The notes under the pieces: model-generated | Told to the model about the DNA's origin: nothing | The model's input: only the letters and a program-made list of their open reading frames with translations | Database searches by the model: none | Shown here: positions 1 through 6,259 of the stretch, one piece after another | Layout: every line of letters starts with the position of its first letter | Numbering within the stretch: position 1 is the stretch's first letter | Position numbers and translations under genes: made by a program | Assembly (NCBI GenBank): GCA_009702305.1 | Contig: WLIH01000049.1 | Span: 1-9,863 of the forward strand | Reading direction: 5' to 3' | Length of the DNA stretch: 9,863 nucleotides | Source: Actinomycetota bacterium | GTDB lineage: Bacteria > Actinomycetota > Actinomycetes > Propionibacteriales > Nocardioidaceae

Positions 1-23
1 CGACCTTCATGGTCACCCGCTGA
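1..23 (+). CDS. 3' end of an upstream gene (partial, unidentified)
   Basis: Bases 3-23 read as six sense codons (T F M V T R) and then TGA at 21-23, two bases before the ATG of the next gene. This spacing is what the tail of a preceding operon gene would look like, because the following genes are packed equally tightly. Too little is present to name a product. In related operons one might expect a partner of the anchored domain protein, such as a transcobalamin-like alpha/alpha-barrel protein, but that is a guess from context. The stop could also be a chance triplet. Confidence 0.4.
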
Positions 24-25
24 GC

Positions 26-910
26 ATGTCTCGGCTCCGGACGCTGGCCGCCGCGGTCCTCGTGACCGTGGCGGCCGGCGCCAGCCTGGTGCTGCCCGCC
101 GCCCCGGCGTCGGCGGCTGCGTGCACGACCGACGCGGGCGTCAGCGTCGTCGTCGACTTCGCCGGACTCGGCGGGGGAGTCGACCAGGTCTGTCTCCCGG
201 ACGGGGGCGGCGACAAGGCAGCCGCGCTCTTCGCCGAGGCGGGCTTCCCACTCACCTACGCCCAACGCCAGCCCGGCTTCGTGTGCCGGGTGAGCGGCCT
301 CCCGACGTCCGACCCGTGCGTCAACACCTCGCCCGAGGACGCGTACTGGGGGCTGTGGTGGTCCGACGGCGAGACCGGGGAATGGGTCTACAGCACCCTG
401 GGCGTCGGCTCGCTCAGCATCCCCGACGGCGGTTACGTCGCGTTCGCCTTCGACGACTCGGCCTCCGACCAGATCCGCCCCGGGGTCGCGCCTGCGACGC
501 ACCCCGACTCGACGCCCAGCCCGAGCACCCGACCGACGACGCAGCCCACCGCCCGACCCACCACCCGGCCCACCGACCGGCCCACCGCCCTGCCCACCGG
601 CTCGACCGACGGGCCGCGATCGACGACGGAGCCGAGCGGCCCCGGGTCGGGAGCCGTCGAGGCGACCTCGGCCGCGACCTCGGCCGACGAGGAGTCCGCG
701 CCGAGCGACCCGGCGTCCAACTCCTCGACAGCCTCGACAGCCTCGACCGACGAGCCGAGCGACGGCTCGGCCGGCGGCGATGCGACCCCGCCCACGTCCG
801 AGGACGACGGCGGCCTGCCGACCTGGGTGGCTCCCGTGCTGGTCGCGCTGCTCCTCGGCGCCGCCGGTGTCGCGGTCGTCGTACGCCGACGCACCGGCGG
901 CGACGCGTGA
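26..910 (+). CDS. Exported, membrane-anchored protein with a DUF4430/transcobalamin-C-terminal-like domain on a Thr/Pro stalk
   Basis: A 294-residue protein, probably a surface partner of the ECF transporter encoded directly downstream. Residues 1-30 form a Sec signal peptide (basic n-region, hydrophobic core, ASA cleavage site). Residues 31-150 are a compact domain with four cysteines (33, 56, 87, 98), which could form two disulfides outside the cell. Its W-rich stretch YWGLWWSDGETGEW (107-120), followed by VYSTLG and SIPDGGYVAFAF, resembles the pattern of the DUF4430 / transcobalamin C-terminal domain (W/Y residues, a turn, then 'DG' before a strand). That match is by eye only. Residues 150-265 are a Ser/Thr/Pro-rich stalk containing short tandem repeats. 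Residues 267-287 are a transmembrane helix followed by RRR, a type I anchor with the domain outside. The family link suggests cobalamin or a related corrinoid as ligand; this is inference. No clear ribosome binding site precedes the ATG, so coupling to an upstream gene is likely. The stop overlaps the next start by 4 bp. Confidence 0.8.
   Translation: MSRLRTLAAAVLVTVAAGASLVLPAAPASAAACTTDAGVSVVVDFAGLGGGVDQVCLPDGGGDKAAALFAEAGFPLTYAQRQPGFVCRVSGLPTSDPCVNTSPEDAYWGLWWSDGETGEWVYSTLGVGSLSIPDGGYVAFAFDDSASDQIRPGVAPATHPDSTPSPSTRPTTQPTARPTTRPTDRPTALPTGSTDGPRSTTEPSGPGSGAVEATSAATSADEESAPSDPASNSSTASTASTDEPSDGSAGGDATPPTSEDDGGLPTWVAPVLVALLLGAAGVAVVVRRRTGGDA
545..604 (+). repeat. 12-bp imperfect tandem repeat in the stalk of the anchored protein (5 units)
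   Basis: Five consecutive in-frame 12-bp units start with CCCACC: 545-556, 557-568, 569-580, 581-592 and 593-604. They encode PTAR, PTTR, PTDR, PTAL and PTGS. The first four are close copies and the fifth has diverged. Because the unit is a multiple of three, gain or loss of copies would change stalk length without breaking the frame. Confidence 0.85.
662..685 (+). repeat. Perfect 12-bp direct repeat (2 units) in the stalk
   Basis: GCGACCTCGGCC occurs twice in tandem (662-673 and 674-685) and encodes the duplicated ATSA-type stretch of the stalk. It is a small in-frame duplication within the low-complexity region. Confidence 0.8.
723..749 (+). repeat. 9-bp tandem repeat (3 units) in the stalk
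   Basis: CCTCGACAG occurs at 723-731 and 732-740, and a third copy ends in CCG (741-749). The repeat encodes an STA-type peptide series. It is the third independent micro-repeat in the same stalk. Confidence 0.8.
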
Positions 911-2013
911 GGGCCGCGCGCCAGCCGCGCGACCTGCACCCGGTCGCCTGGTGGGTCTGGGCCATCGGCCTGGCCGCTGCGGCGTCGTTCACGACCAACC
1001 CGTTCACCCTGCTGCTCCTGGTGGGAGCCGCCGCCCTGGTCGTGACCCTGCGTCGCTCGGACCAGCCCTGGGCGGGCTCCTTCCGCATCTACGTCTGGCT
1101 GGGCGTCGCGATCGTGGTGATCCGGGTGCTCTTCCGACTCGTGCTCGGCGGCGCCTACCCCGGCACCGTGCTCCTCGACCTGCCGGAGATCCCGCTGCCG
1201 GACGCCGCCGCGGGCATCGTCCTGCTCGGGCCGGTCACCCGGGAGGCGCTGCTCGCGGGTCTCTACGACGGCCTGCGTCTCGCGACGATCGTGATCTGCA
1301 TCGGCGCGGCCAACGCCCTGGCCAACCCCAAGCGGCTGCTGCGCTCGGTGCCGCCGGCGCTCTACGAGATCGGCACCGCTCTCGTGGTGGCGGTGACCGT
1401 GCTGCCGCAGTTCGCCGACAGTGTGCGACGGGTGCGCGCCGCCCAGGGGCTGCGCGCGGGTGCGACCGGTCGAGTCGGGCGGCTGCACCGGTTCCTGGTG
1501 CCGGTCCTCGAGGACGCGATCGACCGCTCCCTCGCGATGGCGGCCGGCATGGACGCTCGCGGCTACGGCCGCGCCGCCGGCCTGACGATGGCCGAGCGTC
1601 GGCGCACGGGCGCGCTCATGGTGCTCGGCCTGTGCGGCCTCTGCATCGGCACCTACGCCGTCCTCGACAGCACCGCCCCGCGGGTGCTGGCCGCGCCCAT
1701 GCTGGTGCTCGGCGTGCTGCTGGCGATGGCCGGGCTGCTCAGCGCCGGACGTCGCGTCGAGCGCAGCCGCTACCGCGCGGACCGCTGGCAGTGGCCGGAG
1801 CTGGTGGTGATGGCCGGCGGCCTCGGAGCCGGCGTGCTCGGCTGGTGGGTCGGCGAGCAGGAGATCACGATCGCCTACCCCGACCTGGTCGCCGTGCCGA
1901 CGGTCAGCCTCGCGGTGCTGGCCGGCATCGCCCTGGCGGTGGCCGGCGGCCTCACCGCACCGCCCGCAGCGACCGCGGCCTCGCGGGCGGGCCGATCGGC
2001 GGTCTTCGCGTGA
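907..2013 (+). CDS. ECF transporter transmembrane subunit T (EcfT / CbiQ family), enlarged
   Basis: A 368-residue integral membrane protein, the energy-coupling scaffold that transmits ATPase movement to the S component. The start is a GTG whose last two bases begin the preceding gene's TGA stop (GTGA overlap). An in-frame upstream extension to base 121 exists but lies wholly inside the previous gene. Hydrophobic segments lie at about 13-28, 32-47, 60-80, 103-118, 122-138 and 152-168. The cytoplasmic coupling region follows, with two Ala-Arg-Gly-type motifs typical of EcfT: RAAQGLRAG (177-185) and AMAAGMDARGYGR (210-222, A217-R218-G219). These helices normally sit in grooves of the two ATPase domains. 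Four further hydrophobic segments follow (about 235-253, 258-278, 298-315, 328-347). Typical EcfT proteins are about 250-270 residues with one helix after the coupling region, so this C-terminus is long. The family call is firm; the substrate is not determined by this subunit. Confidence 0.9.
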   Translation: MRAARQPRDLHPVAWWVWAIGLAAAASFTTNPFTLLLLVGAAALVVTLRRSDQPWAGSFRIYVWLGVAIVVIRVLFRLVLGGAYPGTVLLDLPEIPLPDAAAGIVLLGPVTREALLAGLYDGLRLATIVICIGAANALANPKRLLRSVPPALYEIGTALVVAVTVLPQFADSVRRVRAAQGLRAGATGRVGRLHRFLVPVLEDAIDRSLAMAAGMDARGYGRAAGLTMAERRRTGALMVLGLCGLCIGTYAVLDSTAPRVLAAPMLVLGVLLAMAGLLSAGRRVERSRYRADRWQWPELVVMAGGLGAGVLGWWVGEQEITIAYPDLVAVPTVSLAVLAGIALAVAGGLTAPPAATAASRAGRSAVFA

Positions 2014-3602
2014 TCGAGCTGCGCAGCATCGGCTTCTCCTACGGCGCGGAGCACCCGCCGGTCCTCGACGGACTCGACCTCACCATCGGCGAGGGCGAGC
2101 TGGTGCTGGTCTCCGGGCCCACCGGGGTCGGCAAGTCCACCCTGCTCGGTGTCGTCACCGGACTGGTGCCGCGCTTCTCGGGCGGAGTCCTCGACGGCGA
2201 CGTGCGGCTCGACGGCGTCAGCATCGTGCGCACCCCGCCGCGCGAGCGGGCCCACGCGATCGGCTATGTCGGCCAGGACCCGGCGATGGGCTTCGTGACC
2301 GACACGGTCGAGGAGGAGCTCGCCTACGGGATGGAGCAGCTCGGTCTGCCACCCGCCACGATGCGCCGCCGGGTCGAGGAGACCCTCGACCTGCTCGGCG
2401 TCGCCGACCTGCGCGGGCGCGACCTGCGCACCCTCTCAGGAGGCCAGCAGCAGCGGGTCGCGATCGGAGCGGTGCTGACCATGCACCCGAGGCTGCTGGT
2501 GCTCGACGAGCCGACCTCGGCCCTCGACCCGACCGCGGCCGAGGAGGTGCTGGCGACCCTCACCCGCCTGGTGCACGACCTGGGTGTCTCGGTGCTCCTC
2601 GCCGAGCACCGACTCGAGCGGGTGCTGCCCTTCGCCGACACGATGTGCCTGATGACCGGCGACGGCCGGGTCCAGGTCGGCGACACGGCGTCCCTGCTCG
2701 CCGGCTCCCCGGTGGTCCCGCCGCTGGTCGAGCTCGGCCTCGCCGCAGGGTGGCACCCCCTGCCGCTCAACGTCCGCGAGGCCCGGCGCCGGGTCCGCGG
2801 CTTGACCGACCGGCTCGTGCCGGTGCCCTCGGACCCGCCTGCTCCGCCGGCCGACCCGGGCCTCTCCGCGCGCTCCGTCACGGTCACCCACGGGCGCACC
2901 GTCGCGCTGCGCGACGTCGACCTGCTGCTGCCGCGCGGTCGGGTCACGGCGCTGATGGGACGCAACGGCGCCGGCAAGTCGTCGCTGCTGTGGGCGCTGC
3001 AGGGCACCGGTCAGCGTCAGTCCGGACGGCTCGACGTCGAGGGCGTCGACCCGGCCGACCTCGCCCCGGCGGAGCGGCGCCGCCGTGTCGGCCTGCTGCC
3101 GCAGAACGCCGCCGACCTGCTCTACCTGGAGACCGTCGCGGCCGAGTGCGCCGCCGGCGACGGCGGCACCGGCGCCTGCCGGCTGCTGCTCGACACCCTG
3201 GTGCCGGGGGTGCCGGACGACGCGCACCCCCGCGACCTCTCCGAGGGGCAGCGGCTCGCCCTGGCCCTCGCGATCGTGCTCGCGGCCCGCCCGCCGGTGG
3301 TGCTGCTCGACGAGCCGACCCGGGGTCTCGACTACGGCGCCAAGCGCGCCCTGTCGGCCAGCCTGCGCGAGCTCGCCGATGCCGGTCACGCCGTGCTGGT
3401 CGCCACCCACGACGTGGAGTTCGTGGCGCAGGCCGCCGACGAGGTGGTCGTGCTCGCCGAGGGCGAGGTCGTCTCCTCGGGACCGGTCCGCCGGGTCGTC
3501 GCCGAGTCGCCAGCCTTCGCCCCCCAGGTCACCAAGGTGCTCGGGGCGCCGTGGCTGCGGGTCGACGAGGTGCTGGCCGTGCTCGCCGGTCGACCCGCAT
3601 GA
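2010..3602 (+). CDS. ECF transporter ATPase with two fused ABC domains (EcfA-EcfA')
   Basis: A 530-residue cytoplasmic protein carrying both nucleotide-binding domains that power the ECF importer. Its GTG start overlaps the EcfT stop by 4 bp. A frame extension back to 780 is a shadow of the upstream genes. Domain 1 (about 1-230) has Walker A GPTGVGKST (36-44), Q-loop Q89, signature LSGGQ (142-146), Walker B LLVLDE (162-167) and switch histidine H200. A Pro-rich linker lies at about 272-283. Domain 2 (about 284-515) has Walker A GRNGAGKSS (317-325), Q365, signature LSEGQ (410-414), Walker B VLLDE (431-435) and H467. Both domains keep the catalytic Glu and the His. Domain 2 departs from the canonical LSGGQ and has a helical region about eight residues shorter between Q-loop and signature. 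Fused EcfA-EcfA' proteins are known in actinobacterial ECF systems. The neighbouring T and S genes complete the transporter. Confidence 0.93.
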   Translation: MIELRSIGFSYGAEHPPVLDGLDLTIGEGELVLVSGPTGVGKSTLLGVVTGLVPRFSGGVLDGDVRLDGVSIVRTPPRERAHAIGYVGQDPAMGFVTDTVEEELAYGMEQLGLPPATMRRRVEETLDLLGVADLRGRDLRTLSGGQQQRVAIGAVLTMHPRLLVLDEPTSALDPTAAEEVLATLTRLVHDLGVSVLLAEHRLERVLPFADTMCLMTGDGRVQVGDTASLLAGSPVVPPLVELGLAAGWHPLPLNVREARRRVRGLTDRLVPVPSDPPAPPADPGLSARSVTVTHGRTVALRDVDLLLPRGRVTALMGRNGAGKSSLLWALQGTGQRQSGRLDVEGVDPADLAPAERRRRVGLLPQNAADLLYLETVAAECAAGDGGTGACRLLLDTLVPGVPDDAHPRDLSEGQRLALALAIVLAARPPVVLLDEPTRGLDYGAKRALSASLRELADAGHAVLVATHDVEFVAQAADEVVVLAEGEVVSSGPVRRVVAESPAFAPQVTKVLGAPWLRVDEVLAVLAGRPA

Positions 3603-4417
3603 GCGCCACCTCGCGCGCGGTGCCGCTTTCGCGGCGCTCCGCCGCCGTCCTGGGCCTCGCGTCGCTCGCCGGGTTGATGATGCTCGTCTGGCCGCTGCTG
3701 CTCCGGGTGCCCGAGGGCACCCGCGTCGACCCGCCGTTCCTCTTCCTGGTGCTGCTGCCGGTGATCGTCGCCGTCGTGCTGGCCGAGGTCAGCGAGGGCG
3801 GTCTCGACCCGCGGGTGCTCGCGATCCTCGGGGTGCTCAGCGCGGTCAACGCACTGGCCCGGGCCCTGTCGCCCGGCCTCGCGGGGGTCGAGCTGGTCTT
3901 CTTCCTGCTGGTGCTCGCCGGGCGGGTCTTCGGGCCCGGGTTCGGGTTCGTGCTGGGCTGCACCTCGCTCTTCGCCTCGGCGCTGATGACGGCGGGCGTC
4001 GGACCGTGGCTGCCCTACCAGATGCTCGTCTCCGCGTGGGTCGGGATGGGCGCCGGCCTGCTGCCCCGACGGCTGCGCGGCCGCGCGGAGATCGCGGCCC
4101 TCGCCGTCTACGGCGTCGTCGCGGCGTACCTCTTCGGCATGCTGATGAACCTCTCGAGCTGGCCCTTCCTGCTCGGTGTCTACGTGCCCGGCCACGAGAG
4201 CTCGCTGGCGTTCGTCCCCGGCGCGCCGCTGGGGGACAACCTGCGCACCTTCGGGGTCTACACGCTGCTCACCTCCACGGGTGGGTGGGACACGATCCGC
4301 GCGGTCACCAACGTCGTGGCGATCGTCGTGCTCGGCCCTACCGTGCTCAGCACGCTGCGCAGAGCCTCGCGCCGGGCGCTCGTGACCGGCGAAATCGCAG
4401 CGCGTCCGGTGCTCTGA
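3599..4417 (+). CDS. ECF transporter substrate-binding S component (probable cobalamin-type)
   Basis: A 272-residue hydrophobic membrane protein encoded directly after the ATPase, with an ATGA overlap. It would bind the substrate in the membrane and deliver it by toppling within the ECF complex. Hydrophobic segments lie at about 14-36, 46-62, 71-88, 96-110, 113-133, 139-155, 165-186 and 233-252. The central SALMTAGVGPWLPYQML (127-143) followed by SAWVGMGAG is like the conserved core of 'energy-coupling factor transport system substrate-specific component' proteins. The loop at about 187-230 is long and probably external. The protein lacks signal-peptide cleavage or lipobox features, so it is not a classical binding protein. 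The specificity cannot be read from the sequence. Cobalamin is suggested only by the transcobalamin-like protein in the same operon; another vitamin or a cobalt/nickel complex remains possible. The ribosome binding site is weak, as expected for translational coupling. Confidence 0.82.
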   Translation: MSATSRAVPLSRRSAAVLGLASLAGLMMLVWPLLLRVPEGTRVDPPFLFLVLLPVIVAVVLAEVSEGGLDPRVLAILGVLSAVNALARALSPGLAGVELVFFLLVLAGRVFGPGFGFVLGCTSLFASALMTAGVGPWLPYQMLVSAWVGMGAGLLPRRLRGRAEIAALAVYGVVAAYLFGMLMNLSSWPFLLGVYVPGHESSLAFVPGAPLGDNLRTFGVYTLLTSTGGWDTIRAVTNVVAIVVLGPTVLSTLRRASRRALVTGEIAARPVL

Positions 4418-4421
4418 CGCC

Positions 4422-4427
4422 TACTCT
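4422..4427 (+). promoter_or_regulatory. Candidate -10 box for the secreted cadherin-like-domain protein
   Basis: TACTCT fits the actinobacterial TANNNT -10 pattern. It lies in the 37-bp gap after the S-component stop and would place transcription start near 4434, about ten bases before the ribosome binding site. No recognisable -35 element is seen, so the gene could instead be read through from the ECF operon. Confidence 0.3.
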
Positions 4428-4443
4428 TCGGGCACCCGCACCT

Positions 4444-4449
4444 GGAGGT
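4444..4449 (+). promoter_or_regulatory. Strong Shine-Dalgarno site fixing a GTG start
   Basis: GGAGGT lies five bases before GTG at 4455. It is the best ribosome binding site in the window and supports the GTG as the real start of the following gene. It contrasts with the coupled, Shine-Dalgarno-poor starts of the ECF operon. Confidence 0.85.
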
Positions 4450-4454
4450 CCCCC

Positions 4455-6248
4455 GTGTCCCGCACCCGCCGCGTCGTCGTCCTGCTCGCCATCGCCCTCG
4501 GCTGCCTCGCGGGTCTGGTCGCCCTGCCCGCGACCACCAGTGCCCGGGCCGTGCCCGCCGACGCGCTGGCCGAGCTGCGCCCGCTGACGACGTACGAGAC
4601 GTCGGGCTACCGCTGGGAGAACTACGGGACCCCGGACCTGATCGAGCTGTACGTCGATGGCGCCGGCCGCCTGGGCGTCGTGAGCGTCGACCCCGAGGCG
4701 CACACCCTGACCGTCGAGACGCGCGACCCGTCCAGCTATGCGGTCGTCGGGGCGCCGCGGGTGATCTCGTTCGCCGACGCGCCGGTCTACGGCGACTTCT
4801 ACGCCGCCCCCGACGGCACCTTCTACGTGCTGCTCGGCCGCGACAACCTCCAGGAGAAGGACGCGCTCGAGGTCGTCGACATCCGGCACTACTCAGCCGA
4901 CTGGTCGCTGCTCGGCACCGGGCACCTGCGCGGCGACGCCGACGAGAACGGCATCTACGAACCCTTCGCCTTCAGTGCGCCCGACATGGCGATCGTCGGC
5001 TCGCGCCTGGTGGTCAACATGGCGCGCACGATGTACCAGAGCGGTGACGGACTCCACCACCAGGCCAGCCTGCCGTTCGAGGTCGACCCAGTCACGATGA
5101 AGGCGGCCAGCTTCGCCTCCCTCAACGGCGGCAACGCGCCCTACTCCAGCCACTCCTTCAAGCAGCTCGTGGCCGCCTCGGGCAAGGGGGTGGCGATCCT
5201 CGATCACGGCGACGCCTACCCGCGAGCCCTGCAGCTGAGCGTGCTGTCCGGCTACACGACCGGCAACAGGTCGGCGAAGGCCTTCACGATCTTCCCGTTC
5301 GACGGAGCCGTCGGCGACAACCGCACCGGCGTCGACGTGACGGCGATGTACGCCGGCCCGTCGGGCGTCCTGACGGTCGGCAACGCCGTCCCGCACCAGC
5401 ACCCGGTCAAGGGCGTCTCCGGAGCCAAGGAGAGCTACCGGCGCAACGTCTACGCGATCAGCACCGACCCGGTGACCGGCACCAGCCGCTTCCAGTGGCT
5501 CACCGAGCTCGACCCCACGGGCGGCGCCACCGCGCTCGAGCCGCGGGTCGTGCAGGTCGCCGACGACCGTTACGCCGTGCTGTTCTCCCTGCGCACCGGC
5601 ACGGTCGCCAAGGGCGCGCTCACCATGGAGTACCGCCTGGTCGACTCCAGCGGCGCCGTCCTCGCCTCGCGCAGCTGGCCCGGGTCCTACTTCAGCCCGA
5701 TCACCGAGCCCGTGCTGCTCGGCCACGACATCCTGTGGGCCGGTCTCGACCCCCGCGTCGAGAACGAGTCGAGCGTCACGCCGTATCTCTACGGCCTCGA
5801 TGTCAGCGACCCGACCACGCCTGTGCGCGTCGGGCAGGGGAGCACCACGAGCCCCACCTCGACCTCCACGCCGACCTCGAGCCCGACGCCCACGTCGTCG
5901 CCGACGCCCTCCCCGACCTCCCCGCCGACGACGCCCCCCACCGACGACCCGGCCGACTCGTCGCTGGCCGGGTTGCAGGCCCGGGGCGGACGGCTCAGCC
6001 CGGCTTTCACCCCCGACCTGCGCAGCTACCAGGTGAGCATGAAGCGCCGCCAGCGCAGCCTGCTGCTCACCGCGACGCCGTCGGTGCCCGGCGCGATGGT
6101 CGTGTGGAAGGCCTTCGGCTCGCGGATCGCCTCCACCGACATCAGCCTGTCGCTGTCGAGTGGCTCGACCAGCCTCGTGAAGGCCGTCGTCACCTCCGCC
6201 GACGGCAGCACCCGCACGACCTACAAGGTCAGCGTGACCCGGGCCTGA
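4455..6248 (+). CDS. Large secreted protein of unknown function with a C-terminal cadherin-like beta-sandwich domain
   Basis: A 597-residue exported protein. Residues 1-30 form a signal peptide (RTRR n-region, hydrophobic core, cleavage near ATTSA). The RR followed by hydrophobic residues is only a weak Tat-like match. Residues 33-460 are rich in short hydrophobic strands alternating with turns (for example GTFYVLLG, GVLTVGN, DDRYAVLFSL, HDILWAGLD). This suggests a beta-propeller-like or other all-beta domain, but I recognise no family and no catalytic motif. Residues 463-500 are a Ser/Thr/Pro linker with PTSSPT repeats. Residues 502-597 begin SSLAGLQ and continue LSPAFTPDLRSYQVSM, then end TTYKVSVTRA, which matches the cadherin-like beta-sandwich pattern (PF12733 type) common on bacterial surface proteins. 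No sortase signal, lipobox or C-terminal membrane helix is present, so release or non-covalent wall attachment is expected. Its strong ribosome binding site suggests high expression. It is probably a separate unit from the ECF operon. Confidence 0.85.
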   Translation: MSRTRRVVVLLAIALGCLAGLVALPATTSARAVPADALAELRPLTTYETSGYRWENYGTPDLIELYVDGAGRLGVVSVDPEAHTLTVETRDPSSYAVVGAPRVISFADAPVYGDFYAAPDGTFYVLLGRDNLQEKDALEVVDIRHYSADWSLLGTGHLRGDADENGIYEPFAFSAPDMAIVGSRLVVNMARTMYQSGDGLHHQASLPFEVDPVTMKAASFASLNGGNAPYSSHSFKQLVAASGKGVAILDHGDAYPRALQLSVLSGYTTGNRSAKAFTIFPFDGAVGDNRTGVDVTAMYAGPSGVLTVGNAVPHQHPVKGVSGAKESYRRNVYAISTDPVTGTSRFQWLTELDPTGGATALEPRVVQVADDRYAVLFSLRTGTVAKGALTMEYRLVDSSGAVLASRSWPGSYFSPITEPVLLGHDILWAGLDPRVENESSVTPYLYGLDVSDPTTPVRVGQGSTTSPTSTSTPTSSPTPTSSPTPSPTSPPTTPPTDDPADSSLAGLQARGGRLSPAFTPDLRSYQVSMKRRQRSLLLTATPSVPGAMVVWKAFGSRIASTDISLSLSSGSTSLVKAVVTSADGSTRTTYKVSVTRA

Positions 6249-6259
6249 GACGGCTCAGG
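6244..6259. terminator. Inverted repeat between convergent genes, containing both stop codons
   Basis: CCTGAG (6244-6249) and CTCAGG (6254-6259) are perfect 6-bp arms around an ACGG loop. The TGA of the + strand gene lies in the left arm and the TGA of the - strand gene in the right arm. The hairpin is equally strong on both strands, so it could act as a compact bidirectional terminator or RNA 3'-end stabiliser. No T-tract follows on either side, so it is not a classical intrinsic terminator. Confidence 0.45.

Noticed and set aside
545..604. Possible CRISPR or other spaced repeat array
   Set aside because: The units are 12 bp, directly adjacent without spacers and in frame with a Thr/Pro stalk.
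121..906. N-terminal extension of EcfT back to base 121
   Set aside because: The extension is an Arg-rich out-of-frame reading of the anchored-protein gene. Recognisable EcfT sequence begins only after the GTG at 907.
433..1488. Long minus-strand frame opposite the anchored protein and EcfT genes
   Set aside because: Its composition is that of a reverse shadow of high-GC coding DNA (runs of H, D, R, G, Q), with no recognisable domain, and it lies fully opposite well-supported genes.
780..2009. N-terminal extension of the fused ATPase
   Set aside because: An Arg/Pro/Gly-rich shadow of EcfT. The first ABC domain starts naturally at the GTG at 2010 (IELRSIGFSYG).
2436..3410. 324-codon minus-strand open frame across the ATPase gene
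   Set aside because: It is antisense to conserved Walker A/B and signature motifs, and its own translation lacks any family feature.
3386..4195. Minus-strand frame opposite the S component
   Set aside because: Low-complexity polar sequence typical of an antisense frame. The plus strand encodes a clear membrane protein coupled to the operon.
4455..4505. Tat signal or lipobox in the secreted protein
   Set aside because: RTRRVVV lacks the rest of the Tat consensus, and the cysteine in ALGC does not fit the lipobox order; an ordinary Sec signal explains the sequence.
4893..5726. 277-codon minus-strand frame within the secreted protein gene
   Set aside because: It is a shadow of the plus-strand gene, which has a signal peptide, an ideal ribosome binding site and a recognisable C-terminal domain.
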